From Cyprinodon diabolis (taxonomy: Eukaryota; Chordata; Actinopteri; Cyprinodontiformes; Cyprinodontidae), in assembly GCA_030533445.1 (NCBI GenBank), contig CM060065.1, positions 8,388,474-8,452,473 of the forward strand: 64,000 nucleotides of DNA, read 5' to 3'. A program made the position numbers and the translations under genes. Positions 45,001 through 57,000 of this stretch are shown here, in pieces (position 1 is the stretch's first letter; each line of letters opens with the position of its first letter). The notes under the pieces are model-generated. The model saw nothing but the letters and a program-made list of their open reading frames with translations. It was not told the origin of the DNA and did not search any database.

Positions 45001-48000
45001 TCAAAATGGTAGTTTGAAGGAAGCTTTTTTGCCGTTTTTTTTTTTTTTTTAACATAGTGCATGGTGCGGCTTATAGTAAGGTTCACTCTACGGAAAATAC
45101 AGTATATGCATCTCTGCTACAACACACCTGACTCCAATATGAACTCACTAGCAGAGCTTTGTAAAGCTTGACCTAAAAGCTGCAGGGTACCGGGCCTCCA
45201 GGATTTCAGTTTTAGACAGCTACGTTTGGAGCATTGCTACCAACCATATGAAGTGATTCCCTGCTAAACATTTCAGGAAGAATATCGGGAAAACTCTGCC
45301 TTTATACACCAAAGCTAATACATTTGATTATTTGTATTTTTAAGGGTCTTCTACCCTTTTTTTCCCAGCCTGTCAACAAATCATACATGTTAAATGAACC
45401 TTCATGCAGTCACAGAATTAGATTTAGAAGATGATTACCAATGAGGTTTGTTTGGAAAAAAAGCGAGTTTTGATCAGAATAATAATTTATTAACACAATA
45501 ACATGTTGAATTTAGTAATGAAACAATATTAATATTGAGATAGAAAGAAATGTTTGGTTATAAAACTTTCTTCCATCAGGCTTTAACCTGTTAAATAAAT
45601 CCCATCAGTCTGGAAATGATCGATTCTTGCATTGAATCCATGAAATCAATATCAAAGGTGATCATATTATGAGATCCTCAGACGGTCCATTTCTATATTC
45701 AACACAGATTTCATTCTACCTGAAAGCCATGCAGAACCACACAATGACCAGGAAAAGGCCTTGCAGCCTGAGCTCTGGAGCAGATAAAGACATCACATTG
45801 GCCATCACCTTCAGGAAAGACACACAGTGTTAGAGTATTAGACATATTTTTAACCTGTAAAGAAACGTGTTGGGATAAAATAAATCACAAAGCAAAGGTT
45901 TCAGTTTATTTATATGTATTATTCTGTAGGGAAAAAAAAGGATTTTGAAACCTGCTGCAGCATGGTCATTTTTCGGACTGTCCAGCGCTGGAAGGCAGTT
46001 CCAGTGTCACTCTGGATCTCTATGAACTCGTCCTCCTGGGTTTGTGGTGTCTTAATGTTTGTAATCTGCACAGAAGGAAAGAGAGAGAAAGCATGTTTAA
46101 ATTTTTTTACTGAATAGAATCCAACACATTTAAAAAATAGTAATAAAATTAAAATTTCCAAGTACCAGTGTGGCCAATGATGTCTGTAACCCTACTGTGC
46201 CCAGACCAAAGAATAAAAAATGGCATCTTTTTTCCTGGACAGTATCATAAAATCATCTTTTTCTTGTTGTTCTCCAACTTCATTCATAGAAAATTCATTG
46301 TTTTACTGTCTCCCATCTTCTCAGAACAAAAACATAAACCTCTATGTATTTCTTTGACGTTTTAAGCTGGGGGTACACTGTGCAATTTTTTCAATCGTTG
46401 CACGCACGCTACAGCTCAAACTGTACGACGAAACCGCAGGGTGAGTTAACAGCTCACGATGCATGTTCCACCCGACGCTCTGATGCGATCTACCTGCTCA
46501 CACTGCACATCTAAAAAACCATTTTCAAACTCAGCTCTGGAGTGAAATGGCGCTACTCGAAATCGTCTATCTGGAAGTCAAACGAATAAAAGAGGAATAT
46601 GAAGCTCACTAGCGTGAAACGAGCTGCCTTGCCAATTTTGTGCTGAAAGGCCTAAAAAGAAAAGGCGACAAATGGCTGAGCAAACATGGCTACTACGGTC
46701 TGTCAATTTTACAGAAAGAACTTACATCGTCGCAATGCTTCTGTGTTTTCGTCTTAGAGGAAGAAGAAGAAGAAGAGTTCTTGTTTGCTCTCTGAGCGAT
46801 TTGCCCACGATGGTCGTCCTCACGATTCATGATCGGGAGGTGGTCACGAGAGGCTGATCGCCCCTCTTTACCCTCTGTACACTACACAACGCACAATCAG
46901 GCTGAAAGTCGGGCCGATCGAAAAAGTCTTGCACCACTGGAGAATTGGCCCGAAAAGGGCAAAAAAATCGCTCAGTTTAAGCCTGGCTTTAAATGATATT
47001 CACATTGGTGAAAAAGTTCACATACTAGCCCAGCTGCTACTCTGAAGGGGAACCAATAATAGTGAAGATTTAAAAGACCAATCATATAGATGAAACAATC
47101 TCCTTGGTTTTATTATGTTTTTTTTTAGCAGTGACATGCTTTGGCCAACCGTCAGTGTTGGTTTGAATGAAGGCTTACCGTGAAGACCCTCTCCGGTTCC
47201 CCCTTGGCTTTCCAGTTGGTGTCATGAACCTGTCTCAGGATCATCCATGCCTCGTCATGTCTTGCATTCTGGAAACCATAAACATATAGACTCAAAATAT
47301 TTATGTCTCTCTTTAGGTTTCAGGGTCAGAATTTACAAACAAGATATTGTGTGGCCTATGGCCGCTCCTTTTTTTCATTGCAATAACAAAAACTGACAAG
47401 CTAAACGTGGATCTTTGATGACTAAAACATGGCTAGTCATAGGTTTGAGTTTTTGTCAATGAGACAAGACAAAAAAAAATTAGCGGGTGTTTGATCAGAT
47501 GTTTAAAATGCATCACTGTGCTGTAATCTGTTAGACTGGTTAAACACTATCAGCCATGCTGCTGCATCCTGCACCGGTGTAGATTCTGCAGTGGTGCAGA
47601 TTCTGCATGACCTAAGATGGATCATGGTAGCAGCAGCAGGGGAGAAAATAACCCAGAATATTCCGGTACTGCACACTGAACTCTGCTCTTCCAGCTGGGC
47701 TTGTGCCAAAATGCGTCTTTGAGGGCTTAGGTCAGAGTCTACTATCCACTCTGATGGTTCGCTCTCAGCAGTAGGGTTCTTCCTGCTCTCGCTACTTAAT
47801 AAACTATGTGGCTGATCATCTTCTGCCAAACATAAAAAATCCCTTTACCATCAAGATTTTATTTCTTGAAGCTCACAGGAGGTGATCCTAAACATTCTTT
47901 AATTTCAGCCAAAAGGATTCCCTAAATTATATCCAAATAAAATATTAAAATTTTTGGGATAAAGATCCAGAGGAAAAGGTACATAGATCTTTGAATATTT

Positions 48001-51000
48001 CTTTCTCATTGTTCCCATTTATATCTATTTAAATATGATTTAAATGTTTCCTCGTATTGTCATTAAAACATTTTCTGTTTCCTTTAAATATGTCAACATT
48101 TTAATTAGCATATATATTCATTTTAGGTCTGGATTGCCGTTGCTATTGTAAAGCAATTATGTAGGTTCTCTATGTATTTTTTTTAATATCAAACCCTGTG
48201 GATTTAAATCTACTTTGACCCCTGAGCAGCAGTAACCGAGGGGTAAATTTAAGAAATAAAGCCAAAATTGCTAAGGAAGAAAGAAGAATGTTTTTTTTCT
48301 TTGCTTTTTTGGAGCGATGAAGATTTTCTTGATCTGTGAGTAATGCATAACTCATAGTAGATCAGGAAGTGTTTGCTTTGGGATGAAAACCTTGTATGTC
48401 TAAAACCATTCCTTTATTGTACATTTTGTTAGCTCGTCTGTCTGCTATATTAACCAATATGATGTGTTGAACTAGATATGCTATTTTCACAACTTTCATG
48501 AGTCACTTTTGTATGAAGTATGACATTAATTCATAAAAAAGTTGTCAGTCTGATAAAGAATCTGGTTGTTATTCCAAATTGTAAAGGTTAACTCTTTTTA
48601 CAACATAAAACTAGACTAAAACCTCTTTTAGTTGACTAAAACCAACTAAAACTATCACATATCATAATGATTAAAATGAGATAATAATAGTTTTCGTCCT
48701 GAAGACTAAGACTAAAGCTAAGATGTTGTCAGAAACAACACTGCCTCTAAGTATTAAAAAGAGATCTGACTCTCCTGCCAAATCTACCCCTGTGTAGACA
48801 TTGCAGTGTCATCATGTTTCCTTATCTGAATTGTTAACATAGGATTTTCTAAGGAAGCAGCTAAAAGCCGTTTATTGCAAATCAAATTCTGCACAATGAA
48901 CCAAAGATTTCTTTGTTTAGTTTAAGAATTAGATTAGATGTTTGACTCATTATCTTTATTTTTAACCCCTAAGATATACATGCTTTAAATCCCAGCAGGT
49001 TTAAAGTAGCTGTTTAGCATTACCAACAAATTTCTGTTGACTCAGAGAAAAAAAAATGTGCATTGGCTTAGATAAAGTATCCATGTGTATCCGTGGGAGA
49101 AGTTAAAGATAAAAGTGATGGCAAGGAAACCTTCTAATCACAAGACCTGTAAACACCAAAGACCAATCTTAAAAATGCTAAAAAATAAAAATAAATAACT
49201 TATCCAGCAATTATAAGATCAGTTTGTCGGCTGTAATACCAAAAAATTATGACTGATAGACTTTTTTTTATAATTCCCCTCTGCAATTTTTTCCACTTTA
49301 AATACACATTAAAATGAATTCAACACACGGTAGTAAACAGATAAATGGAGGCAGAAGATGTCTTTCAGTCATCAATGCAAACATTCAGCGACACACAGGA
49401 GCTCTTTCCAGCTGGGCACCGTTTCATTCACAACACCTGTCGCATCAATGAGGAATGAGAATCAGAAATACTTTAATATTCCCAGGATGAAATTACTTTT
49501 GTTACAGTAGTTCATATGTAATAGAGTGACTATAGGACCAGTTAAATATAACACAATTTCATACAATATACATAATTAGGGGGTCCCCGCTCCATAAGTT
49601 TGGGGGTCCTTGGCCTGGAAATCGTTGAAGACCTCTGATATAAATGATTTGATCCCTGAGCCACTTAGACATTAATTCTGCTGCTCCATCACACCGGGAA
49701 AAGAATTGTTTATCATTGAATTCCTCTTATGATTTTTTTCCTTCATGGACGACAGGCTGGATAAATGGTCCAGGAGGCTTCATTGCCAGGATGATGTAGG
49801 AGTCATGATAGCAATGACTTTATTCTAAGGTCAGTCCATGTTCCTAATATCCCAAACAGACCAAAGAGGTTTTAAATGTAGTAAAACAACCCTGACCCAG
49901 TCCTCTGTAGCCCAGTTCTTCTACTTCCACAACAACAATCAGTTTTTAATTTGGGAGAAACGTGTCTTGTTTACTGCAAGTCTATGAGGCAGGTCACCAT
50001 GCCTGCTGCCATCCCCCAGTATGCTCTGCACTGGTGGCAACTGGTTATTTAGCTAAACACTTTTCAGGAGACAACCTAGAACTTCTTGTACTTCCTTGTA
50101 AGCTGTATAGTTCTTTTCACAATAGTTGAAACTCTCTGTATTGATCTCAATAATGGTAGATTCAAGTGTAATCTAACCAGCAGGACTATTTTTATGCCTT
50201 TTGGTTCCTTAGTGATTATAATGACAGCACATGTTTCTGTGGAGTAGCCATGGGTGAGGAATGATTTGAATCACAAATCCTTCTAAAGTAATCACTCTGC
50301 TCTATGAAATCAGCCAGAATGACACCACAATACTATCGGTCCATGTTAAGACGTTCTCTTTAGACTGTTTATGAAGCTCACAGGTCATCTGAGCCAGAGC
50401 CAAAAAAATTCAAAGGGGGTTATTTTAGTAAATGGCACATAAACATTCATTATCTTTGGAATCAATGTTTTTCTCGTCTGATGTCTGTATAGAAAACAAG
50501 AATAAACTGCAAAAACTAACTTGAAATAAGTCAAAATGTATTAAATTAAGTTTGTTTACCCTCAATTTGAGTATGTAAATAAGATGATTTGCCAATGGAA
50601 TGAGGATTTTTACTCTTAAAAGAAGGTAATTAGATAATATACACTTGAAATAAGACAATGAAATAGTTTTTTTAATTATTTTAAAAGTAAATTGTCTTGT
50701 TCCATTGGTAAAGTGTCTCAATTACCTCCTCAATTCAAGAAAAAATACACTTATTTAAAAAAGACATCTTTATATTTCAATTTTTCCAGTGTAAAACAAT
50801 TAACACCATACCAACAGAAGCTGTAATGATTATTTCAAAGGTCATTGCAGCTTTTGTTGGTATGGTGTTAAGATATGGATCTGACCTCCAGCAGGAAACG
50901 TGGACTCTCCGGCATGAAGACGACTCCGATGAGTGCAGCCAATGCAGGGAAGAGACACACGAACATGAACAGTCTCCAGCTGTGCATCTGAAACTGGCTG

Positions 51001-54000
51001 CCAATGGCGAAGCCCCAGCCTGAAAAAAAATATATATATAGTCGCTTAACTTTTCACGACAAACTCTAGTATTTTCTTGACTCATGTTAGCAGAAAGTAA
51101 ATGCTGGTTTTGCCGTAGGTCTAAAGGCTGCGCAATGACAGTAAAACACCAGGTGGTCAAACATGTAGCTAACTCTCTAGAAGAAGCCTCAACATTTCCA
51201 GTCGGCCATCTTAAACTGCAGGAGATCTTAGCAAAATCTACTAAACTTCTGCTGCAGGATGAAAGGGAAAATATGAAGATTGTAAAAGTTTACCAAATAA
51301 TAGCCCTACAATTTTCCAGATTACTACGACGGAGAATTAGGGCCAGGTTGTAGTTTTTTTCCTTCTATTTCGAGAATAAAGTCGTAAAATTACAAGAATA
51401 AAGTCATAAAATTAAGAGAATAAAGTCGTAACATTACGAGAATAAAGTCGTAACATTACAAGAATAAAGTCATAACATTACGACAATAAAGTCGTAACAT
51501 TACGAGAATAAAGTTGTAACATTACAAAAGTAAAGTCATAACATAATGACAATAAAGTTGTAACATTCATTCATTATACAACAACCCGTTTCAGAAAGGA
51601 AGCTTCGAGCTCTGACCAGCAGATGACGGCTGACCAGCTCCACCAGTCAGCTGAGTCCACTTTGACATCCTGACCAGTTTGATGCTGGTGCTAAAAGATT
51701 TCCTTATTTGTCAAACCAGAGCCAAAGTATAATTTCACATGACGCTTGGCATTACTCATTTTAGGGAAAAAGTGCTTCTTGTAAGAGTTGTCATAAAATA
51801 CAACTTATTGCTCATGATTTTAGGACTTTATTCTCATAATTGTACATTATTCTCGTATTGTTACGACTTTATTCTCGTAATTTTATGACTATTCTCGTTG
51901 TGACTTTATTCTCGTAATTCAAGGACATTATTCTCGAAATAGAAGAAAAAACATCTTTAGCCTGGCCCTAATACTCAGTCGTACATTACTGACTTAAGTT
52001 CACAGTAGAGAAATTTAAGATGGCGCCAACCTTTTAGCTGTAAAATTATTAGCCCAAGCTAATGTTAGCTATGTTCAGCACTAACTCTCTGCCTAAACCT
52101 TTGGAACAAAGTGAAATATTAACAGAAGTCATATAATTATTCTGGTTTTCTTGCTGTTTTATTTTGATATTATTATTATTAGGTTTAGCTGCGTTAAGTT
52201 ATTACATTCAAGTTATAATGTTGATAATTATGTTAATTCAAACACATAGGCAAAGCATCTTTACAAACATTTAAAAGAGGGTATTAACAATCAGTCAAAC
52301 CAAGACAAAAATCAAGATATCTTTACAATAAGCCAAGGATAGGAAGCTACATGTTCAAAAGGGGAGGGACAAAGTTTAACTAATCCCACCAATTGTTCCA
52401 TTGAAGTATATATTTTTATTTAATGTTCTGTTATTTGTTCTTTATAATTGTAACAATATAGAGAGTAAAAATAAAATATTAAAATGAACCTATAAAGTCA
52501 GTTATCTCCTGCACAGTTCCTTTACAGTCAGGCTTGGATGTAAAAGGACAAGAAAATAGAGCAAGGAACACATATTATCCATCTCTTGGCTAGCTTCACC
52601 TATTCTTATCAGACATTATTCATAAAAATTTTTCTCAGAAAACTCCTCTATATGAGTCCTATTTTCCTGGTTCAAAAATAAGCTCCTGTATTTCCACCAT
52701 GCAGACGGAGAGCAACATGTGCTATGAATTCCTTTTTAGTCAAATGTTCTGCTGTGTTTTTAGTTACTCCACAGCTTAATTTGTGTGTCAACATAATGCC
52801 AATGTTTATTTCTGGGAGCCTTGACAGTGTTACCATAGTGAGGAATGATTCCCCAGGCGGTGAAGGAGGCGTAGAGGCCGCCCAGCATCCAGAACATGCA
52901 GAGCCAGCTCAGATGTTCTCCACGTTTATCCATCTGCAGGAACTCAGTGAAGTACGTGTAAACGATGGGGATGGATCCACCAATTCTGAGCAGGAAAGAC
53001 ATTTTATTCATCAAACAATGACATCAGCTTACATATTGACAGTTGATGTGTGAGACGTGTCTGTAATGCTCCACTTTAATCCAATGTTGGCTCATAAACA
53101 TTGGTTTGGAAATTTAAAGAGGTGAAAAGAGGAATAATAATAACACATTATAATTTTTGTCTTTCAGCACCAACTAATAAGATGGTTTGAGAAAACAAAA
53201 AAAACAAAAATAAAGATGCACTTATTCAGGATTTGGGAGAAAAAAATGGTAGTATAGCTCAGGGCTTCATCTAGACAGAAACAAAACTTAACAGCAGAGC
53301 TGCACATTCAGTTACAAGCTCAGCCAACAGGCATGTCCAGGGGAGAGAGAGGGTTAACCACTGAAGAACAAGACAGAGTGCATCGACTAAAGAAGGAGAA
53401 ATTAAGGTATAACAGCTAAACAGGAAGCAATTTAGATCAATAATAAACTTCAAGTTCTGTATATTTTGATAACTACTTAAACCCGGTCCCTGGATTGGAA
53501 CTGTTGCAAATTGGATATAAAGCACATACACTGGAAAAGGATCTAGAAATAGGTATAAATGTCTTAAATTAAGTGTATTTACCCTTAATGTGAGTAGTTA
53601 AATTAGATAGTTTGAGATAGAATAAGATAATTACATATTATGCTGTTGAAATCAGACAATGCAATTGTTTTTTCTTTTTTAAATGTAAATTGTCTTGTTC
53701 CATTGACAAAGCACTCTCACTTTCCTCCTTAATTCAACAAAAATGCACTAATTAAAAAAAAAAAATGACTTATTTAGATTTTTTTTTTTTGCGGTGTATA
53801 TCACTCCTCTTCTGCAGAGTACTAAACAAATTATACTCAGATAAGAGAAGCACCACTTCGTAACATCCATCCATCCATCCATCCATTTTCCTTCACGCTT
53901 ATCTCCAACTGTCTACGGGCAAGAGGTGGGGTTCACCCTGAACAGGTCACCAGTCCACCTCAGGGCAACACAGAGACAAACAGGACAAACAACCATTCAC

Positions 54001-57000
54001 ACACACTCACACCTAAGGAGGATTTAGACAAGCCAATTAACCTAACAGTCATGTCACTGTGGGAGGAAGCCAGAGTACCTGGAGAGAACCCACGCATGCT
54101 CAGGGAGAACATGCAGAAAGACCCCAGGCCAGGAATTGAACGTGGAACCTTCTTACTTCAAGGCAGCAACCCACTGCTTCACTAAGCCACTAAACCTCAC
54201 TTCATGATATTTTTATTTAAAAAAAAGAAAGTAAACAGTAGCTGTGAGACAATTGGAGGCAGATTCATTGATATTTGTAAAAGGTTAAACACCAAAATGT
54301 ATAACTTTTTGTTGTTAAAATTTAAGTTTACAAACACGGTAACATTAAAAGCATAGAAGATAGAAATGCAAATTTGTAATGCATAGTTTTGAACTTCCAT
54401 ACGTTTTTTGTTTTGTTTTTATTCTGTACGTACGTAAGAACAGAGGGGAAACAGATATGCTGGAAGCAGCACAGTTTACCATGTTGATGTTCTTTCATTT
54501 TTATTTTCTAAATAAACTGAAGAACATTATCTGGTTTTGCTCGAGTTTTAATACTTGTTGTTAGACTGATTTCCAAAGTGGTCAAAGAGAAACTAAAGGA
54601 GTTGTCGTGCAACTACTGTAGCCATAGGAAACTAATCAAGTTAGACTAACAACATCAATATTAAAAAGGCTTTTAATGTACTGAGTAACTGATCATAACA
54701 TCTGATTTAATGTTGAGTTTTTTGTTTAAAAATATGTAGATATACATAAAATATACAGTTATATGAAAGTCTTGTGTTTTAATTAAGAAAATAAAAATGT
54801 ATATGTATGGCTAAATAAAACAATAATTATTTTAATTGGAAGAAACACTTTTTAAAATCTGTTTCTATCATAAAACAGACAAAACTAACACTTATATAAT
54901 TCAACCTATATAATTTAGAATAGGTTTGATACATCTATTAACAATATATGGTATAGCGTTTAGTGTATAGTTTACTGAGATAGAAATGACAATAAATAAA
55001 TGCACCTAAGACAGTAAAGAAGTTCAACTTTATAAACATACACATAAGCTGTAGGTGTGTAGCTCTGTTTCATTTTCCTTTAAAGAAAAGCTTTTTCCTC
55101 ATTGAGTGAAATATTCATGATGGCCAGAGTAGCCAACTTTTTTTACTATAGTTAAAGAAGCATTACTGCATATTTTTACTCAAATCAAAGTACTATATAG
55201 TAAAACTACCTTCAAAAGTATTTTTTTCAATTCATTCTGATTTAATTCCTGTAACGTTAAATAGGGTGTTTGTAAATATTGTTTTACTAATAATTGTTTA
55301 CTTTTCATATTTTAAACTGTGTAATGAAAGCTAAGAATTTAAGTCATGGCAGGAGAAAATTCACATAATTATTTTTAATATTAGAAAGGTAAGGCAGCTT
55401 TATTTTGAAACAATTTTTTTTTAAACAATTGTGTTAAAGTAACTAAATTGATTAAGTAAATGCCAAAAATTGTTTCATTGTTTTTTTCAGTGCAGGTTTT
55501 TGGGAATTTGTTCCAGATTAGTGGAGCATAGGAACTAAAAGCTGCTTCTCCATGTTTGGTTCTGGTTCTGGGTAAGTAGAGAAGGTCTGAGCCAAAAGAC
55601 CTGAAAGGTCTGGGTGGTTGATCCACTGACAGTAAACCTGTAATGTAGTTTGGTGTTAAGACTAACTGAAGAATTTCGAAGTATATCCTTTAAATACAGG
55701 AAGCCAGTGTAATGATCGTAGAGCTGGGTTGATGTGCTTAACTTTCTTAGTTTCAGTGAGGATCAAAGCATTTTTTGCAGTGTTTTTTTTATGTCATTAC
55801 GCTGTCCCAAGTACAGAGCAACGAAATTCACTGTCACTCTGGAAAATCATTATGCGGCACCCGGGGAGCAGTGTCGAGTGAAGGGTTTTTTTTGCTCAAG
55901 GAGAGTGGCAATCCATGGCAGTGGGTGTTAGGTTTATTCAATGATCATTATAAAATTAACGTGTGTGTGCTTATGAAACATTGGAGCAAGGAGATGCTCC
56001 ACTCTGTCTTGTGGTTCAGTCAGAAGACCACCCTGCCTTGTGATTCAGTTGGTGGAGCATCCTATCTTATGACCTGATCAATTGTTCTGTCAGAACAATA
56101 CTGTTTTGTAAGAATGTGTTATATTCTGTTAATAAAAGACGACTGCAGGAGGGGGGTTGGAGAAAGAGTTGAAAGTTGGGTTGGGCTCTTTCCACTCCTG
56201 CAGGAGCTGTTTGAATCTCTTTCCTGTGTGGACTCAGTTTCTCTTTTACGGACCTACATTTTTTAACCTAACAGTGGGTTTCGAACTCAGAACCTCAGGA
56301 CTTTTGAGGGCTGGTTATCCTCCCGCAGCAGTGTGCCGCAGTGAGCTTGTTGAAGATATTTGTGATTTATGCTCAATACTGAAGCGTGGTCTGCTCTATT
56401 TTATTCCGTGCTACAACCCAAGAGGGACAATCAGGAACCAGCTGTGGGTCTAGATACGGCCGAGGCGGTGAGGAAGTGGGGGCAAGTTTGTGCGACAACG
56501 GAGGGACATGGGGGTGAAAAAGAGCGGGGATCCAGGTGGCAAAAGGGTCCCAGCGTTCTCACACACCTGGCTCTTCTATATGGTCCATCTTCACGAGTCG
56601 TTTTCCACAATGGCGGTCAGACAAACAAAATAAGCCAGCAAGGTACCAAACACGAAATACGCATAGAGTAAAGCAGATGTAGATTTGACCAATCAGAGGC
56701 CTTCTGTCTGCGGCACTGTCTGCGGTCACCTACAATTTTGGAGAGGTGCACCAGTGTCTGCGGAAGTGGGGAGGGGGTATATCTGCATTCACTGCGATAC
56801 ACATGCGGACTACCTGGTTTCTGAGTATAAATCAGCCTTAAGCCCAATGCCCTAACCACTATGCAATCACTCCCACAGCATCACTGTGGATAAACTGCAG
56901 CTGTAGTTTTAACTCTTTTGGCAGAGCTATGAAGACACAATTGCATTAATTGTACTTAAGATGAACGCATGAATTAGTTTTTCCTGGTCCTGCTACGACA

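Larger units (their letters stand above)
41321..45719. other. sv2b intron with element cluster
   Basis: Carries the 492-bp TIR element, an orphan reading frame, a 917-bp solo LTR and a hAT-like repeat near 44410-44960. The rest shows nothing recognised. Confidence 0.45.
47269..50885. other. sv2b intron, largely unassigned
   Basis: Related GACTAAAAC motifs near 47420 and 48600-48720 may be ends of one old repeat. Repeat V copy 2, an ACTGCAAAAA MITE and a hairpin occupy the distal part. No exon seen. Confidence 0.4.

Noticed and set aside
56274..56300. Primer binding site after the LTR at 56273, implying an internal retroelement
   Set aside because: The following GTGGG is the target duplication, and the next bases continue the interrupted host repeat; the spacing does not fit a tRNA 3' end.
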